From an uncultured Christensenella sp. (GTDB lineage: Bacteria; Bacillota; Clostridia; Christensenellales; Borkfalkiaceae): a DNA stretch of 64,000 nucleotides. Positions within the stretch are counted from its first letter, which is position 1; every line of letters begins with the position of its first letter. Below the pieces are notes generated by a model, which saw only the letters and a list, made by a program, of their open reading frames with translations, was not told the origin of the DNA and did not search any database. Below are positions 8,105-16,764 of the stretch, in pieces. The position numbers and the translations under genes were made by a program. The DNA is taken from NCBI GenBank assembly GCA_910578145.1, contig CAJTPJ010000007.1, forward strand, positions 1 to 64,000, read 5' to 3'.

Positions 8105-9043
8105 TTAATAAATAGACCCGCTGTTAACTATGGGCTGGGCGTCGCGGTTGCCGCAAAGCACAACCAACAGATTTGAAACCATAGCCGCCTTTCTTTCGTC
8201 GTCAAGCTCTACGATATTATTGTCGGAAAGTTTTTTAAGCGCCATATCCACCATTGAAACCGCGCCGTCAACTATTTTTTGCCTTGCCGCAATGATTGCG
8301 GAAGCCTGCTGGCGTTGAAGCATAGCCGCTGCTATTTCGGGCGCGTACGCAAGATTGTTAATGCGCGCGTCCATAATTTCGATGCCCGCCATTTCAACGC
8401 GGCTTTGAAGTTCGTATTTAAGCACGTCGGCAATCTCCTGCGAGGAACCGCGAAGCGACTTTTCATCGCCGTTTTCGCTAACGTCGTAGGGGTATTGGCG
8501 CGCCACCTGCCTTATAGCGCTATCCGACTGCGTGGAAATGAAATTCATATAATTATCCACCGCAAACACTGCGCGCGCCGTGTCCGCAATACGCCATATA
8601 ACTACTACGCTTATTTCTATGGGGTTACCCTCTTCGTCGTTTACTTTTTGCTTGTCGTTGTTAAGCGTCATAGCCTTTAACGAAAGTTTTTTGCCGAATT
8701 TGCCGAAAACCGTGGGATTCGTCGCCGCGCAAAAAGGATTTATAAAGTAAAAACCGTCCCTTTTAAGCGTGCCGTGATATTTGCCGAAAAGCGTTAAAAC
8801 CAAGCCCTCGTTGGGCGCAAGCACCTTAAACCCGTTAAGACTGATAGCTGAAACGATAACAATTATAATACCCACTGCCGCAAGCGCGAAAAAGCCGGGG
8901 CGTTCGGGTACCTCGTCGCCGCCAACCAATGCAAAGCCGACCGCCATACAAGCTATGCCGCCTATCACGCCTGCAAGCACGACGAACAGCATAATCCAGC
9001 CGTTAACGCCCTTAATTTCCCTTTCTTTAATTTGCGAGTTCAT
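8105..9043 (-). CDS. SPFH/Band 7 membrane protein
   Basis: 312 aa. Two N-terminal transmembrane segments (about residues 15-40 and 50-70), then an SPFH domain beginning FKVLAPNEGLVLTLFGKYHGT, with RIADTARAVFAVDNY and the helical LQSRVEMAGIEIMDARINNLAYAPEIAAAM. SPFH proteins scaffold membrane microdomains. It resembles the stomatin-like forms rather than FtsH partners HflK/HflC. First gene of an operon with an RHH protein and an ATP-grasp ligase; start has AGAGG upstream. Confidence 0.88.
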   Translation of the reverse strand: MNSQIKEREIKGVNGWIMLFVVLAGVIGGIACMAVGFALVGGDEVPERPGFFALAAVGIIIVIVSAISLNGFKVLAPNEGLVLTLFGKYHGTLKRDGFYFINPFCAATNPTVFGKFGKKLSLKAMTLNNDKQKVNDEEGNPIEISVVVIWRIADTARAVFAVDNYMNFISTQSDSAIRQVARQYPYDVSENGDEKSLRGSSQEIADVLKYELQSRVEMAGIEIMDARINNLAYAPEIAAAMLQRQQASAIIAARQKIVDGAVSMVDMALKKLSDNNIVELDDERKAAMVSNLLVVLCGNRDAQPIVNSGSIY

Positions 9044-9068
9044 TTTTTTAAACCTCTCAGATTTATTT

Positions 9069-9087
9069 TGATATCATTTTGATATCA
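9069..9087. promoter_or_regulatory. Tandem TGATATCA operator candidate
   Basis: Two identical 8-bp palindromes (9069-9076 and 9080-9087), 11 bp centre to centre, just downstream of the predicted transcription start of the SPFH operon. Spacing of one helical turn suits cooperative binding by an RHH dimer pair such as the operon's own product. Confidence 0.6.
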
Positions 9088-9092
9088 TAGCC

Positions 9093-9122
9093 ATTATAAA
9101 CGCGCAAGCGGGGTTTTGTCAA
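9093..9122 (-). promoter_or_regulatory. SPFH operon promoter
   Basis: Consensus -35 TTGACA (9117-9122) and -10 TATAAT (9093-9098) with an 18-bp spacer. Confidence 0.8.
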
Positions 9123-9130
9123 TAATTTGA

Positions 9131-9159
9131 TTGAATTTTTTTGCGGATTGGGTTATAAT
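9131..9159 (+). promoter_or_regulatory. Promoter of the 9191 membrane protein gene
   Basis: -35 TTGAAT (9131-9136), 17-bp spacer, -10 TATAAT (9154-9159); divergent from the SPFH promoter. Confidence 0.75.
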
Positions 9160-9190
9160 TTCATTAATAAAATAAACACGCGTTATTCAA

Positions 9191-10081
9191 ATGATAAAAA
9201 ACACCCTTAAAATTTACTTTAAAAACTTTATTTACCTGTTCGTCGCAATGGGCATTATCTATCTTTTCACGCTGATAACCTTGTTTATGTACGCGGCTTT
9301 GACATTGGAAAGCGTGCAAACTATGTTAAACGACAGCGCTGCGTTTATCCAAGCCGCCACCGGTGACTCGGGCAATTCTATAAAAGAATTTATGAATTAC
9401 GCCATTTCTCAGCTTGACACCAGTGGAAATATTTTCGATATAGTCGGGCGGATTATTGAAACTAATTGGATTCAAACTACGGCCGAGGGGTTTTTTGCAA
9501 CGCTAAATCTTTCCGTAGAAGGGTTTAGCGAAGGACTTAACGAAATTATTTATGCTTTTACCGCTACAATGGCGGGCGGGTTTGCCGCGGCGGTTACCCT
9601 TATAGTTTTGGGAGTTATTTGCGCAAGCTACGCAACCCGTTACGTGCTCAGGCGCAAAAACGCAAAACGCGGAGTTAAAAAGTTTTTAATTGCAACAATT
9701 ATAGAACCTATGTTTATTGCGGCAATTTCGGTGGTTGCGCTGTTGATTTTAGGCGCGTTGCAAGCGTTTGCCATTTTGGCGTATATCGGAATGGCGGCAG
9801 TGCTCGCCGTTATAGCGTTGGCATCAAGCTGGATAATACACAGGGACGCTACAATGAAATTCAGCGAAGTTGTAAACGCTAAAAACGTACTGCTTTACGC
9901 CGCTTCTCTTTTAATTCTTTTTGCCATCTTCGTCGTTTTCGCCGTCGTTTTATTTTTATTAAACGCTCTGCTTGCAATTTTGATTATCGTTCCGCTGGCG
10001 GTTTACACGCTTGCCGTTACGGGAGTTTTTACCGACAGTTTCGTTTGCGAAATGATAAAAGAAAAATATGTAACACCGTAA
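9191..10081 (+). CDS. Multi-pass membrane protein, unknown function
   Basis: 296 aa with about six hydrophobic segments: one at residues 10-35, a ~100-residue extracytoplasmic loop rich in Ser/Thr/Asn, then paired helices around 125-145, 165-205 and 225-285. No enzyme motif is visible. It has its own promoter and ends before a strong terminator, so it is a single-gene unit. It may be a general membrane or permease-like protein; no family is claimed. Confidence 0.75.
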   Translation: MIKNTLKIYFKNFIYLFVAMGIIYLFTLITLFMYAALTLESVQTMLNDSAAFIQAATGDSGNSIKEFMNYAISQLDTSGNIFDIVGRIIETNWIQTTAEGFFATLNLSVEGFSEGLNEIIYAFTATMAGGFAAAVTLIVLGVICASYATRYVLRRKNAKRGVKKFLIATIIEPMFIAAISVVALLILGALQAFAILAYIGMAAVLAVIALASSWIIHRDATMKFSEVVNAKNVLLYAASLLILFAIFVVFAVVLFLLNALLAILIIVPLAVYTLAVTGVFTDSFVCEMIKEKYVTP

Positions 10082-10140
10082 ACGTTCGGGCTCAAGCTCA
10101 CAACAAAATGAACGCGCCCCGCTTAACGGATGCGTTCCAT

Positions 10141-10177
10141 AAATAAATGCTCCCCTTTGTAAGGGGAGCATTTATTT
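10141..10177. terminator. Bidirectional terminator
   Basis: A perfect 17-bp stem (AAATAAATGCTCCCCTT and complement) with a 3-base loop, between convergent genes. Confidence 0.85.
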
Positions 10178-10194
10178 ATCTTATCGGTTATCGT

Positions 10195-10716
10195 TTATTT
10201 ACTTTTAAACTTATCGCCGAGATTTGCTTTTAACAGCATAGTAACTTCTTCCAAAGAGCCTTGCGTTATCGATGATTTATCTATGACGTGGCTTTGTATT
10301 TTGGAAATATAAAGATAGAAATATTTATTGTCCTCGCTTGCTTTATAGATATACGAATATTTTGCTCTTGGCGTGGTCGTAAAAACGCCACCTCTCGTCT
10401 GCGTTAGCGTTATGTACTGCTCGTTGAACGTATAAACTTCTTCCGTTTATTCGCTTATATACGTTGACGCTTTGTCGTTGCGCTTTTGCAAACAAGGCGT
10501 TAGCAGAAAACCAATAGGAGTAATCAACACGCCGAATACGATAAGTACTATGCCTCCGACAAAGTCAGAACCGTCTTCGCGGAATAAGATACTTATAACA
10601 CCGAATACGATAAGAAAAACCGTTAAAAGAGCATACAGCCACAATATTTTTTTGAATGTCTTCATATTAAGCGCACGGCTTTTACTGCTGTCTAATTTAC
10701 ACCTAAATTCAACCAT
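10195..10716 (-). pseudogene. YcxB-like membrane protein gene, split by a stop codon
   Basis: The first 89 codons give an N-terminal domain with two membrane helices ending KASTYISE, then an in-frame TAA at 10447-10449. The same frame continues for 83 sense codons with sensible protein (EEVYTFNEQY..., YIYKASEDNKYFYLYIS) to a TAA at 10195. Together they match the layout of YcxB-like proteins: two TM helices plus a C-terminal beta domain. A single substitution would explain the stop. Ribosome-binding site GGAGA precedes the ATG. The alternative, a genuinely short 89-aa protein, is less likely. Confidence 0.75.
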
Positions 10717-10856
10717 AACGTTTATCTCCGTTAAATTACGATTTATTTTACAGTCATTATATCATATAAAAACGAAAAAATAAGTGTAGTGTAGCTAGCC
10801 ATACTTTTATCGTTGCGCAACACAAATACCATTAGTACGCAAGAGGGCGTGTTGAA

Positions 10857-11015
10857 TTATTTTTCTTTGCTGTCTAAAGGCGCGGAAGTTTCCTCCTCGG
10901 TTTCCTCTTCTTCACTTTTAAGCTCTTTGAGCATACGCGTTATATCGTCTTCGGAAAGTTCCTCGCTGGTTTTCGCCAGCCTTCCATACGCGAGTTTATC
11001 GTGATGAATAGTCAT
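10857..11015 (-). CDS. Small acidic protein overlapping the recombinase 3' end
   Basis: 52 aa: basic N-terminus (MTIHHDKLAYGRLAKT) and a very acidic tail (KSEEEETEEET). The ATG lies inside the last codons of the recombinase, in another frame, a 20-bp overlap. Because the att site lies at about 11042-11048, this gene would be chromosomal and would have followed the original rlmD 3' end before insertion. Codon use supports a real gene; function unknown. Confidence 0.6.
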   Translation of the reverse strand: MTIHHDKLAYGRLAKTSEELSEDDITRMLKELKSEEEETEEETSAPLDSKEK

Positions 11016-12687
11016 AATTCTTCCTTTTAAGCACCACCAACGTCTCGACGTTTGTACTGTTATTCAAAAAGATTTCCCTTACCTCTTTCCCATCTTTATA
11101 TACGGGAAAGTTGAATTTCATTGATTTTAAGGGCATTTCGCTCTCCCCTTCGGGATAAATTTGAATTTCTTTGACCAAAGTGGAAATCAACTCTTTCTTT
11201 TCCTCATCACTGATTATATCATATAATTCGTTAAAATGCTCTAATATTTTATAAATATTTTCCATTGTAATGAATTCCGCTTCCACAGACTTTCTTCTCG
11301 TTCTCGCATCCTCGATATTTGCTTCTATTTCGGCAATCGTGTCGTACAGTCCGTCAAGCCGTAAAGTCATATCGTGAATTTTTCTCTCGCGGTATGTTAC
11401 ATCTATGGGAAGCGAATCGATTTCACGTTCCAACCTCGCTTTGTTTAGCTCCACCTCTTTCAGTTTTGTTTCGTAGTTGTGTATTTCCGTATCGATTTTC
11501 GCGGTATCGACCTGCAAACCTATTTTCTTTTTTATCTCGGTAGCAAAGTGTTCGTCTTTCACCAACTCTTTGATAAACTCTATTACGAGCGGCTCAATGT
11601 CCGTCTTTTTGAGATTTGCGCTATAATCGCAAGACCGTCCCCGTTCCTGCTTATTCCGACTGCAAGCATAATACATAACCTCTTTATATGTGCCGTCTTT
11701 CTTCGTCCAACAAACTCTGTTGGCGTACATCCCGCTACCGCACTTTGGGCATTTTATAATTCCAGTAAGCAAATGAGCGCGTTCTTTGCCGTATTTGGAT
11801 TCGGATTTAACTCCCGTTTCCTGTCTTTTCGCGTGCGCTTTTGCCCAAAGCTCTTCATCGACAATTCCTTCGTGCAAACCGTCAACCAAACAAAAATCTT
11901 GCTTTTTCACAACTTTGTAATCGGCTTTTGTGCCTTTCACTTTTTCCCGCACTCTTCTTCCGTAAGCAATCTTACCGCAATAAACGGGATTGTCCAAAAG
12001 TATTTTAATGAAATGCGCGCTGAATTCTTCAATATCGGTTTTCTTGCGCGGCGTCTTTTTAATACCTTGTAAATTAAGATATTTCGCTATTCCTGTATAG
12101 CCCATATTCGTATAAACGAACTTATCGAAAATCGTCCGCACAACCTCGGCTTCACCTTCTTCTATAATTAAAGTGTCATCTTTCAAGCTATACCCATACG
12201 GAGCGGGACCGCCGTTCCACTTACCTTGCCGAGCTTTTTCTCTGCGCCCGTTCATTGTCTGTTCGAGAATGTTCTCGCGCTCTATCTCGGCAACCGCAGA
12301 CAAAACGGAAATTAAAAGTTTCCCGCTTGTCTGCGAAGAATCAATCCCTTCCTCAATACAAAGCAAATTCACTCCATAGGACTGAATGAATTCCAACGAA
12401 TTGAGAATATCGGCGGCATTTCTGCCGAAACGGGAAAGCTTATAAACCAAAACGTAATCCACGTCAAGCCCTTCCTGAATATCTGAGAGCATCCGCTTAA
12501 ATGCCGGACGCCCTTCTATCGATTTTCCCGACTTGCCCGCATCTTCGTAGATTCCGACTATTTGCATTTCTTCCCGTTCGGCAAATCTTTTCAAACTGTT
12601 TTTCTGTCCGTCAAGGCTGTATCCTTCAACTTGCATTTCTGTGCTTACTCTGGGATACAAAATGCACTTTTTACCTTCTCGATTCAT
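10996..12687 (-). CDS. Large serine recombinase (integrase)
   Basis: 563 aa integrase of the mobile element. The catalytic domain has YPRVSTEMQ with nucleophile Ser about 15, and RFGRNAADIL. The recombinase domain (EEGEAEVVRTIFD...) is followed by a zinc ribbon (CPKCGSGMY...YYACS...RSCDY) and a long coiled coil (about residues 400-480). The last residues, NVETLVVLKRK..., span the att core shared with rlmD. In the excised circle the frame should continue into the sequence now fused to rlmD, giving a protein near 661 aa. A small ORF overlaps its start by 17 bases. Confidence 0.93.
   Translation of the reverse strand: MNREGKKCILYPRVSTEMQVEGYSLDGQKNSLKRFAEREEMQIVGIYEDAGKSGKSIEGRPAFKRMLSDIQEGLDVDYVLVYKLSRFGRNAADILNSLEFIQSYGVNLLCIEEGIDSSQTSGKLLISVLSAVAEIERENILEQTMNGRREKARQGKWNGGPAPYGYSLKDDTLIIEEGEAEVVRTIFDKFVYTNMGYTGIAKYLNLQGIKKTPRKKTDIEEFSAHFIKILLDNPVYCGKIAYGRRVREKVKGTKADYKVVKKQDFCLVDGLHEGIVDEELWAKAHAKRQETGVKSESKYGKERAHLLTGIIKCPKCGSGMYANRVCWTKKDGTYKEVMYYACSRNKQERGRSCDYSANLKKTDIEPLVIEFIKELVKDEHFATEIKKKIGLQVDTAKIDTEIHNYETKLKEVELNKARLEREIDSLPIDVTYRERKIHDMTLRLDGLYDTIAEIEANIEDARTRRKSVEAEFITMENIYKILEHFNELYDIISDEEKKELISTLVKEIQIYPEGESEMPLKSMKFNFPVYKDGKEVREIFLNNSTNVETLVVLKRKNYDYSSR
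11029..11048. other. Left attachment site of the mobile element
   Basis: Twenty bases within the recombinase 3' end match 16 of 20 positions at 30072-30091 in rlmD, in the same orientation and codon phase. The 7-bp block GTCTCGA is identical. Both encode an (I/V)ETLVVL segment. The shared core marks the element boundary. Confidence 0.75.
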
Positions 12688-12826
12688 TATTCTTCTCCGT
12701 ATTGTGTGAAGTATCTTTCAATACCGTACTGCCGTATTTTTTAATAAGTTGCGCCATTATGTCAATGAACACATTGAATTTTTCATTATCTTTATTTTGA
12801 TTGTTAGTTGTTTGATTGTTGTTCAA
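12671..12826 (-). CDS. Small protein upstream of the recombinase
   Basis: 51 aa, TTG start at 12826 with AAGGA close upstream. Asn/Gln-rich N-terminus, then a helix (KFNVFIDIMAQLIKKYGS). Its stop overlaps the recombinase start by 17 bases, suggesting coupled translation. Small ORFs in this place are common beside serine recombinases of Firmicute elements; function unknown. Confidence 0.5.
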   Translation of the reverse strand: MNNNQTTNNQNKDNEKFNVFIDIMAQLIKKYGSTVLKDTSHNTEKNNESRR

Positions 12827-12854
12827 GTATCCTTATTCGGACGTTAACTCGGAA

Positions 12855-12899
12855 TTATTCCGCGTCCTTATAGCTTTGAATACTATGTTCTCTCTCCAT
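12855..12899 (-). CDS. Possible 14-residue leader peptide
   Basis: An ATG preceded by a strong AAAGGAGG encodes MEREHSIQSYKDAE then stops. The last codons lie in a perfect palindrome (CGGAATTATTCCG on the plus strand, 12850-12862). It is either a leader peptide controlling the recombinase unit or a decayed gene start. Confidence 0.4.
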   Translation of the reverse strand: MEREHSIQSYKDAE

Positions 12900-12933
12900 C
12901 GCGTGTTCCTCCTTTTGCGAAAAGATTTAATAG

Positions 12934-13209
12934 TTATTCGGTTTTCTTTTTATTGACTTCCTCAAAACCGAAAAAGTCATCATAACCGTCTTTGAGCTTT
13001 GCAAATTCGGTGTCGTGTCGGGCTAATACCTCTTCATATCCCGCTTCGATTAACTGTACCTTTGTGTAGCCGTACTTCTTCAAAAATTCGTTTATTCTCT
13101 CGGCTTTCTCTCTTGGTACGCTCGTTCCCCAAACCATACATTTGGCTTTTCTTTCTTCTCTGTGTCGTTCTTCGTAACGCTTATCCTTAACCTTTCTGCT
13201 GCTTTCCAT
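12934..13209 (-). CDS. Probable ribbon-helix-helix accessory protein of the mobile element
   Basis: 91 aa, strongly basic N-terminus (ESSRKVKDKRYEERHREERKAK), then WGTSVPREKAERINEFLKKYG, resembling a strand-helix-helix DNA-binding fold used by relaxosome and partition accessory proteins. The ATG at 13209 has GGAGGT; a longer frame to 13266 crosses the promoter. A perfect palindrome lies between its promoter and ribosome-binding site, pointing to autoregulation. It is next to the relaxase gene. Confidence 0.6.
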   Translation of the reverse strand: MESSRKVKDKRYEERHREERKAKCMVWGTSVPREKAERINEFLKKYGYTKVQLIEAGYEEVLARHDTEFAKLKDGYDDFFGFEEVNKKKTE

Positions 13210-13233
13210 AACCAAACCTCCAAAATATATCGT

Positions 13234-13249
13234 ATCGTATTTATACGAT
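13234..13249. promoter_or_regulatory. Palindromic operator candidate ATCGTAT-TT-ATACGAT
   Basis: Perfect 7-bp inverted repeat with a 2-bp gap, immediately downstream of the -10 of the 12934 gene, with one extra half site (ATATCGTAT) adjoining at 13228-13236. Confidence 0.65.
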
Positions 13250-13256
13250 TTAGTAT

Positions 13257-13285
13257 ATTTTAGCACAACGGGAAGATAGAGTCAA
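13257..13285 (-). promoter_or_regulatory. Promoter of the 12934 gene
   Basis: -35 TTGACT (13280-13285), 17-bp spacer, -10 TAAAAT (13257-13262) on the minus strand. Confidence 0.75.
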
Positions 13286-13329
13286 GCGTTTACGGAATAT
13301 TAATACGACTTTGGCTTGTTTCCTACATA

Positions 13330-14715
13330 TTATTTCCCCCACGTCCACTTGGAAGCTGTATTTACTTCCACATTGCCTTGCACCTCCCTTTCTTTTTCTA
13401 TTTCTATTTCTTTTTCAATCTCTTGCAGTCGGTTTGTAAAGTCGCGCTCCAATAATTCGTTTTCGCCGCCGAACGACGCAAGTAAACCGTCAAACAATTT
13501 GCCTACTTTTCTGTACGAAATGGCAAGCCGCCGTTTAAGTCCTTTATCGTTTACCTTGTGTCTTATTTTGGTTTCAAATGTTACAGACTTTATGTACTTT
13601 ACCGTTTTTAATAACAAGTTGCCCTGCCTGCGCTTGTAATCATTTTCTATATCGTCAATAAGAGTTATATTCTTCGGATCGATTTTGTAATGGTTTGTAT
13701 CATCGCCGTTGCCGCTAATAAGACTGTTTACTTTTCGGCGCACGGTTTCAAGCTCGGTATGAAAACGCAAATCCGCTTTCCTCGCTGTTTTGTCGTACAT
13801 CAAGAGCTTATTGACAACCTTATCTATTTGTTCTCGGTACGGTATCATATCCTTACTGCCGTAATGAAAACTGCAACTTTTCGGAATTGTCTTTGCTAAT
13901 TTGAGAACGGCTTCCTTTACGTCGTCTTTGGTTATTATGTCTTTGAGCGCGGATATTTTCTTTAAGTCTCTCAACGCCTCATCACGCGACACATGCAACC
14001 TCGGATGCGATTCCGAAATATCCATATTAAGCCGCACGTGCATCCTATCCAACACCCGCTTTTCTATCTTACCTTTGTGCCGAAACTCCGTTTGCTTCTT
14101 TCTGTACTTGCACTTCGGCTCTTTTTCGGCAAACCAAAAGTGTATATGTAGATGGTGCGGCTTGTCCTTATGCAATGCACATATTAGGTCTATATTGTTC
14201 GGGTCTAAACCCATATCCTTAAAGAACTCTCCGAACGTGCGCTTAATCATCCGCATACACTTTTCGGGCGTATCTATCTTATATGACATTTCCTTGTTTA
14301 GAGATATAAAGCCGTGCCAGATATTTTTGGGCGCGTGGGCGCGTTGTTGAATTTGTATTAACTGCTCTTGCGTGATAACACCGTCGCCGTTAAACACGCC
14401 TGTGGACTTCTCGAAATAGTTAATGAGCGACGTCGTTTCCGTCTTTGAATTTTCGCCGTTCAGTTTCCTATCCGAAGTCATATACTTGTAGATATTGTTG
14501 CCGCCGTCTGACATTTCGTAGTACGGGCGTTCGCGCTCGAACTTCGCTCTTTCCTCTTCCGTAGCATTGCTTTTGATTTTCCACGGAGTATATGTAATGT
14601 TGAATATAATCGGTTGATTGCTTATGTGTTTTCCCTCCTGTTTTATTCTTTCTCGTGTGGACGAATGCCCGAAGGCGGGTTTCCCGCTTCGGACAGCAAA
14701 ATCGTAAATAGCCAC
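13330..14715 (-). CDS. MobL/MobP-type relaxase
   Basis: 461 aa. The HUH metal-binding cluster HHLHIHFWF sits at residues 187-195, preceded by YKIDTPEKCMRMIKRTFGEFF. The C-terminal half is long, helical and charged. Relaxases nick oriT and pilot DNA in transfer. The start is a GTG at 14715; no ATG precedes the conserved region. No type IV secretion genes are present, so the element is mobilizable and would depend on a helper. Confidence 0.8.
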   Translation of the reverse strand: MAIYDFAVRSGKPAFGHSSTRERIKQEGKHISNQPIIFNITYTPWKIKSNATEEERAKFERERPYYEMSDGGNNIYKYMTSDRKLNGENSKTETTSLINYFEKSTGVFNGDGVITQEQLIQIQQRAHAPKNIWHGFISLNKEMSYKIDTPEKCMRMIKRTFGEFFKDMGLDPNNIDLICALHKDKPHHLHIHFWFAEKEPKCKYRKKQTEFRHKGKIEKRVLDRMHVRLNMDISESHPRLHVSRDEALRDLKKISALKDIITKDDVKEAVLKLAKTIPKSCSFHYGSKDMIPYREQIDKVVNKLLMYDKTARKADLRFHTELETVRRKVNSLISGNGDDTNHYKIDPKNITLIDDIENDYKRRQGNLLLKTVKYIKSVTFETKIRHKVNDKGLKRRLAISYRKVGKLFDGLLASFGGENELLERDFTNRLQEIEKEIEIEKEREVQGNVEVNTASKWTWGK

Positions 14716-14784
14716 AAAATTTACGATTTTCTTATCCTGCTACAAAAAATCACACCACTTGGTACGTTTACCCAAAATCTTTGC

Positions 14785-15495
14785 TTACCGTTTTTCGCCG
14801 TATCTTTGAACGTACTTTTGCGTTAAGCGGTAGATATTCGTTTCGTTCTGCAAGTCCATGTCTGTTTCCAACTTTGTAGCTACGTCCGACCAATCTAATA
14901 CTGTTTTATACCGCTCTGCCGAACCGTACAATTCACCTTGTATTTCATGATACTTTTGTCTGAACTCCTCGTAAGACATTGTTTCAGTGAGTACCCTTTC
15001 CGCATCCGTTTCCCTTTTCGGTTTCTTCTTTGCGTTACCACCGCTTGTCCCTACCGCCTTTCTTTGCTTGCTTATATCCATTTTGCGTTTGCAAAGATTG
15101 AAGTAACCTTGCATAGTTTTGTCATTGAAATCAGGCATAACGCCGCCAAACATATACTCACACATTGCTTTTACAAACATACCGCATTGACGGTCATTTA
15201 ACAGCTTCATTGCATTGAAGTAGGTGTCGTAGAAAGTAAAATGTTTGGCGCGAAGATTGAACTTTTTGGATATCTTGCCCCGTATTTCTATTTCCTTAAC
15301 TTCCGCCAACATATCCGAGATGTTACTCCAATAGAAAACTTCCTTGTCCGTCATAGCGGTGTTGGGCTCGGCGTTCTCAAACTCGTACTCGCAAATTCTC
15401 TTTGCAAACTTCCCTGCGTCAACATCGTTCAAACTGTTGAGTATATCGGCATATAGCTCGTAGAATGTAAATTGCTTTAATTGTTCCTGTTCCAT
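14785..15495 (-). CDS. Tandem-domain element protein (DUF6291-like repeats)
   Basis: 236 aa. Two copies of one motif: KQFTFYELYADILNSLND...ICEYEF (residues 7-38) and KHFTFYDTYFNAMKLLND...MCEYMF (about 83-116), each beginning FTFY and ending with an EY-aromatic pair. A basic linker (GNAKKKPKRE) and a charged tail follow. Similar single domains occur in phage and element replication or helper proteins. Strong GGAGGAAC precedes the ATG. Function unknown. Confidence 0.65.
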   Translation of the reverse strand: MEQEQLKQFTFYELYADILNSLNDVDAGKFAKRICEYEFENAEPNTAMTDKEVFYWSNISDMLAEVKEIEIRGKISKKFNLRAKHFTFYDTYFNAMKLLNDRQCGMFVKAMCEYMFGGVMPDFNDKTMQGYFNLCKRKMDISKQRKAVGTSGGNAKKKPKRETDAERVLTETMSYEEFRQKYHEIQGELYGSAERYKTVLDWSDVATKLETDMDLQNETNIYRLTQKYVQRYGEKR

Positions 15496-15975
15496 TGTTC
15501 CTCCGTTTTTTCTTATTTATTGCAAGCATTTACAGACCGCTTGCAAGTCTACTATTAGCGCATACGCACCACCTCCTTTGCAGCATAGTTAAATTGCCTT
15601 ACACTTACTAACACTAAATTTCACCCCTACCTGTAGAGAATTTTGAAAAACTTTTTTATACCCCTCTATATTAACAAGGACACGTATCTCAAAAAGTTCG
15701 GGGTCTGATTAAAAATTCTCTTCACTTAACCAAGCACACTTTTTTGCAAAAGTACAACCATAAACCGAAAATTTCATCAAATTTTAATATTCCCTCTACT
15801 ATAAAGCCGTAGAAACGCACAAAAAATCGGGTTACAACAAAATTTTCGTACAAAAAAGGAAAGCCCGTATTACCAAACTTTCCTTTCACGTTGCTATTAA
15901 GTTGTGTTTGCTCCCTATCTATATACACTCGGGAACACCCGATTTATTCCAATCGGGTAAAATTACTTTATGCTT
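15496..15975. other. 480-bp non-coding interval with minimal ORF and hairpins
   Basis: On the minus strand a perfect ribosome-binding site AAAGGAGGT (15571-15579) precedes ATG CGC TAA (15555-15563), a two-codon ORF followed by TAG TAG. An inverted repeat GCAAGC...GCTTGC lies just downstream (15528-15550), and an 8-bp inverted repeat ACCCGATT...AATCGGGT at about 15938-15959. The rest is A/T-rich. An oriT could lie here, given the relaxase, but no nic motif was recognised. A 68-codon frame at 15722-15928 is not convincing. Confidence 0.5.
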
Positions 15976-16764
15976 TTATTTCCTTTTGATTGCTCGAAAC
16001 GCAAACGACACTATCACGGCTATAATGGATATAATGAGCGCAAGCACAAGTATACAAAGAAGATAACTTGCTATACCCAACACTTCTTGCGTAAACGCTG
16101 TAAGCAAATTCCCGCTTACAAGTCCGAGTATTGCGTCCACAACCAATACCACTATAAGCACGAACAAAATGCCGCTTAACGCACCTTTAATATCCGCTTT
16201 GCTTAACGTCATATGCAAGGCGAGAAAAACACCTACGATTAGAAATACCCACCACTGCCACGACAATGCGCACAAGAAAAACGACTGTAACACGTTAAAC
16301 AAACTTGTAAATACGTTGCCGATACTACTTACAAAATCGCTTATCTTAAAACTTCCGCTTATCTCGGCTACAAAGTTCGGCAACAGCCACCAAGCAAGCA
16401 AATACAATACTGCCGATATAACAATTATCGGCGCTACACCTATAAAGAAGTTACCGATTTTGTGATAGATATTTTTCGGATTATAGCTATGGTTTACATA
16501 CCCAAGCGTTCCGTCTGCCGAGTTGATTTGAAACAGCTTAATCTCCGTTACTTTGTGTCCGAAAATCACGCAGAACAACGCGTGAGCGCATTCGTGCAAA
16601 GGCGTACCGATTGCGCCCGTGATATAACACGCCGCTCCGCCGTAATTCCCGAAGTTTGCATAGAATCGTTTATTGCAAAGCGCGATTAGAAAACCGAATA
16701 GGATTATCAAGCCTACCGTAAACGCTATCTGCAATAAAAAGCAAACAAGTATATCGCCGATCAT
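15976..16764 (-). CDS. M50-like membrane metalloprotease
   Basis: 262 aa with about six transmembrane helices. Zinc motif HECAH at residues 57-61 next to the first helices, then GHKVTEIKLFQINSADGTLGYVNH, the usual M50 order. The predicted second-half ligand is not obvious. Its ATG overlaps the lipoprotein stop (ATGA), so the two are translated together. In this operon it may process the lipoprotein or the RiPP peptides; that is inference. Confidence 0.75.
   Translation of the reverse strand: MIGDILVCFLLQIAFTVGLIILFGFLIALCNKRFYANFGNYGGAACYITGAIGTPLHECAHALFCVIFGHKVTEIKLFQINSADGTLGYVNHSYNPKNIYHKIGNFFIGVAPIIVISAVLYLLAWWLLPNFVAEISGSFKISDFVSSIGNVFTSLFNVLQSFFLCALSWQWWVFLIVGVFLALHMTLSKADIKGALSGILFVLIVVLVVDAILGLVSGNLLTAFTQEVLGIASYLLCILVLALIISIIAVIVSFAFRAIKRK

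Noticed and set aside
15722..15928. 68-codon frame in the element's non-coding interval
   Set aside because: Low-complexity Phe-rich sequence, no ribosome-binding site; codon pattern unlike neighbours.
15938..15959. oriT hairpin of the mobile element
   Set aside because: An inverted repeat is present but no nic sequence was recognised; kept only as part of the interval description.
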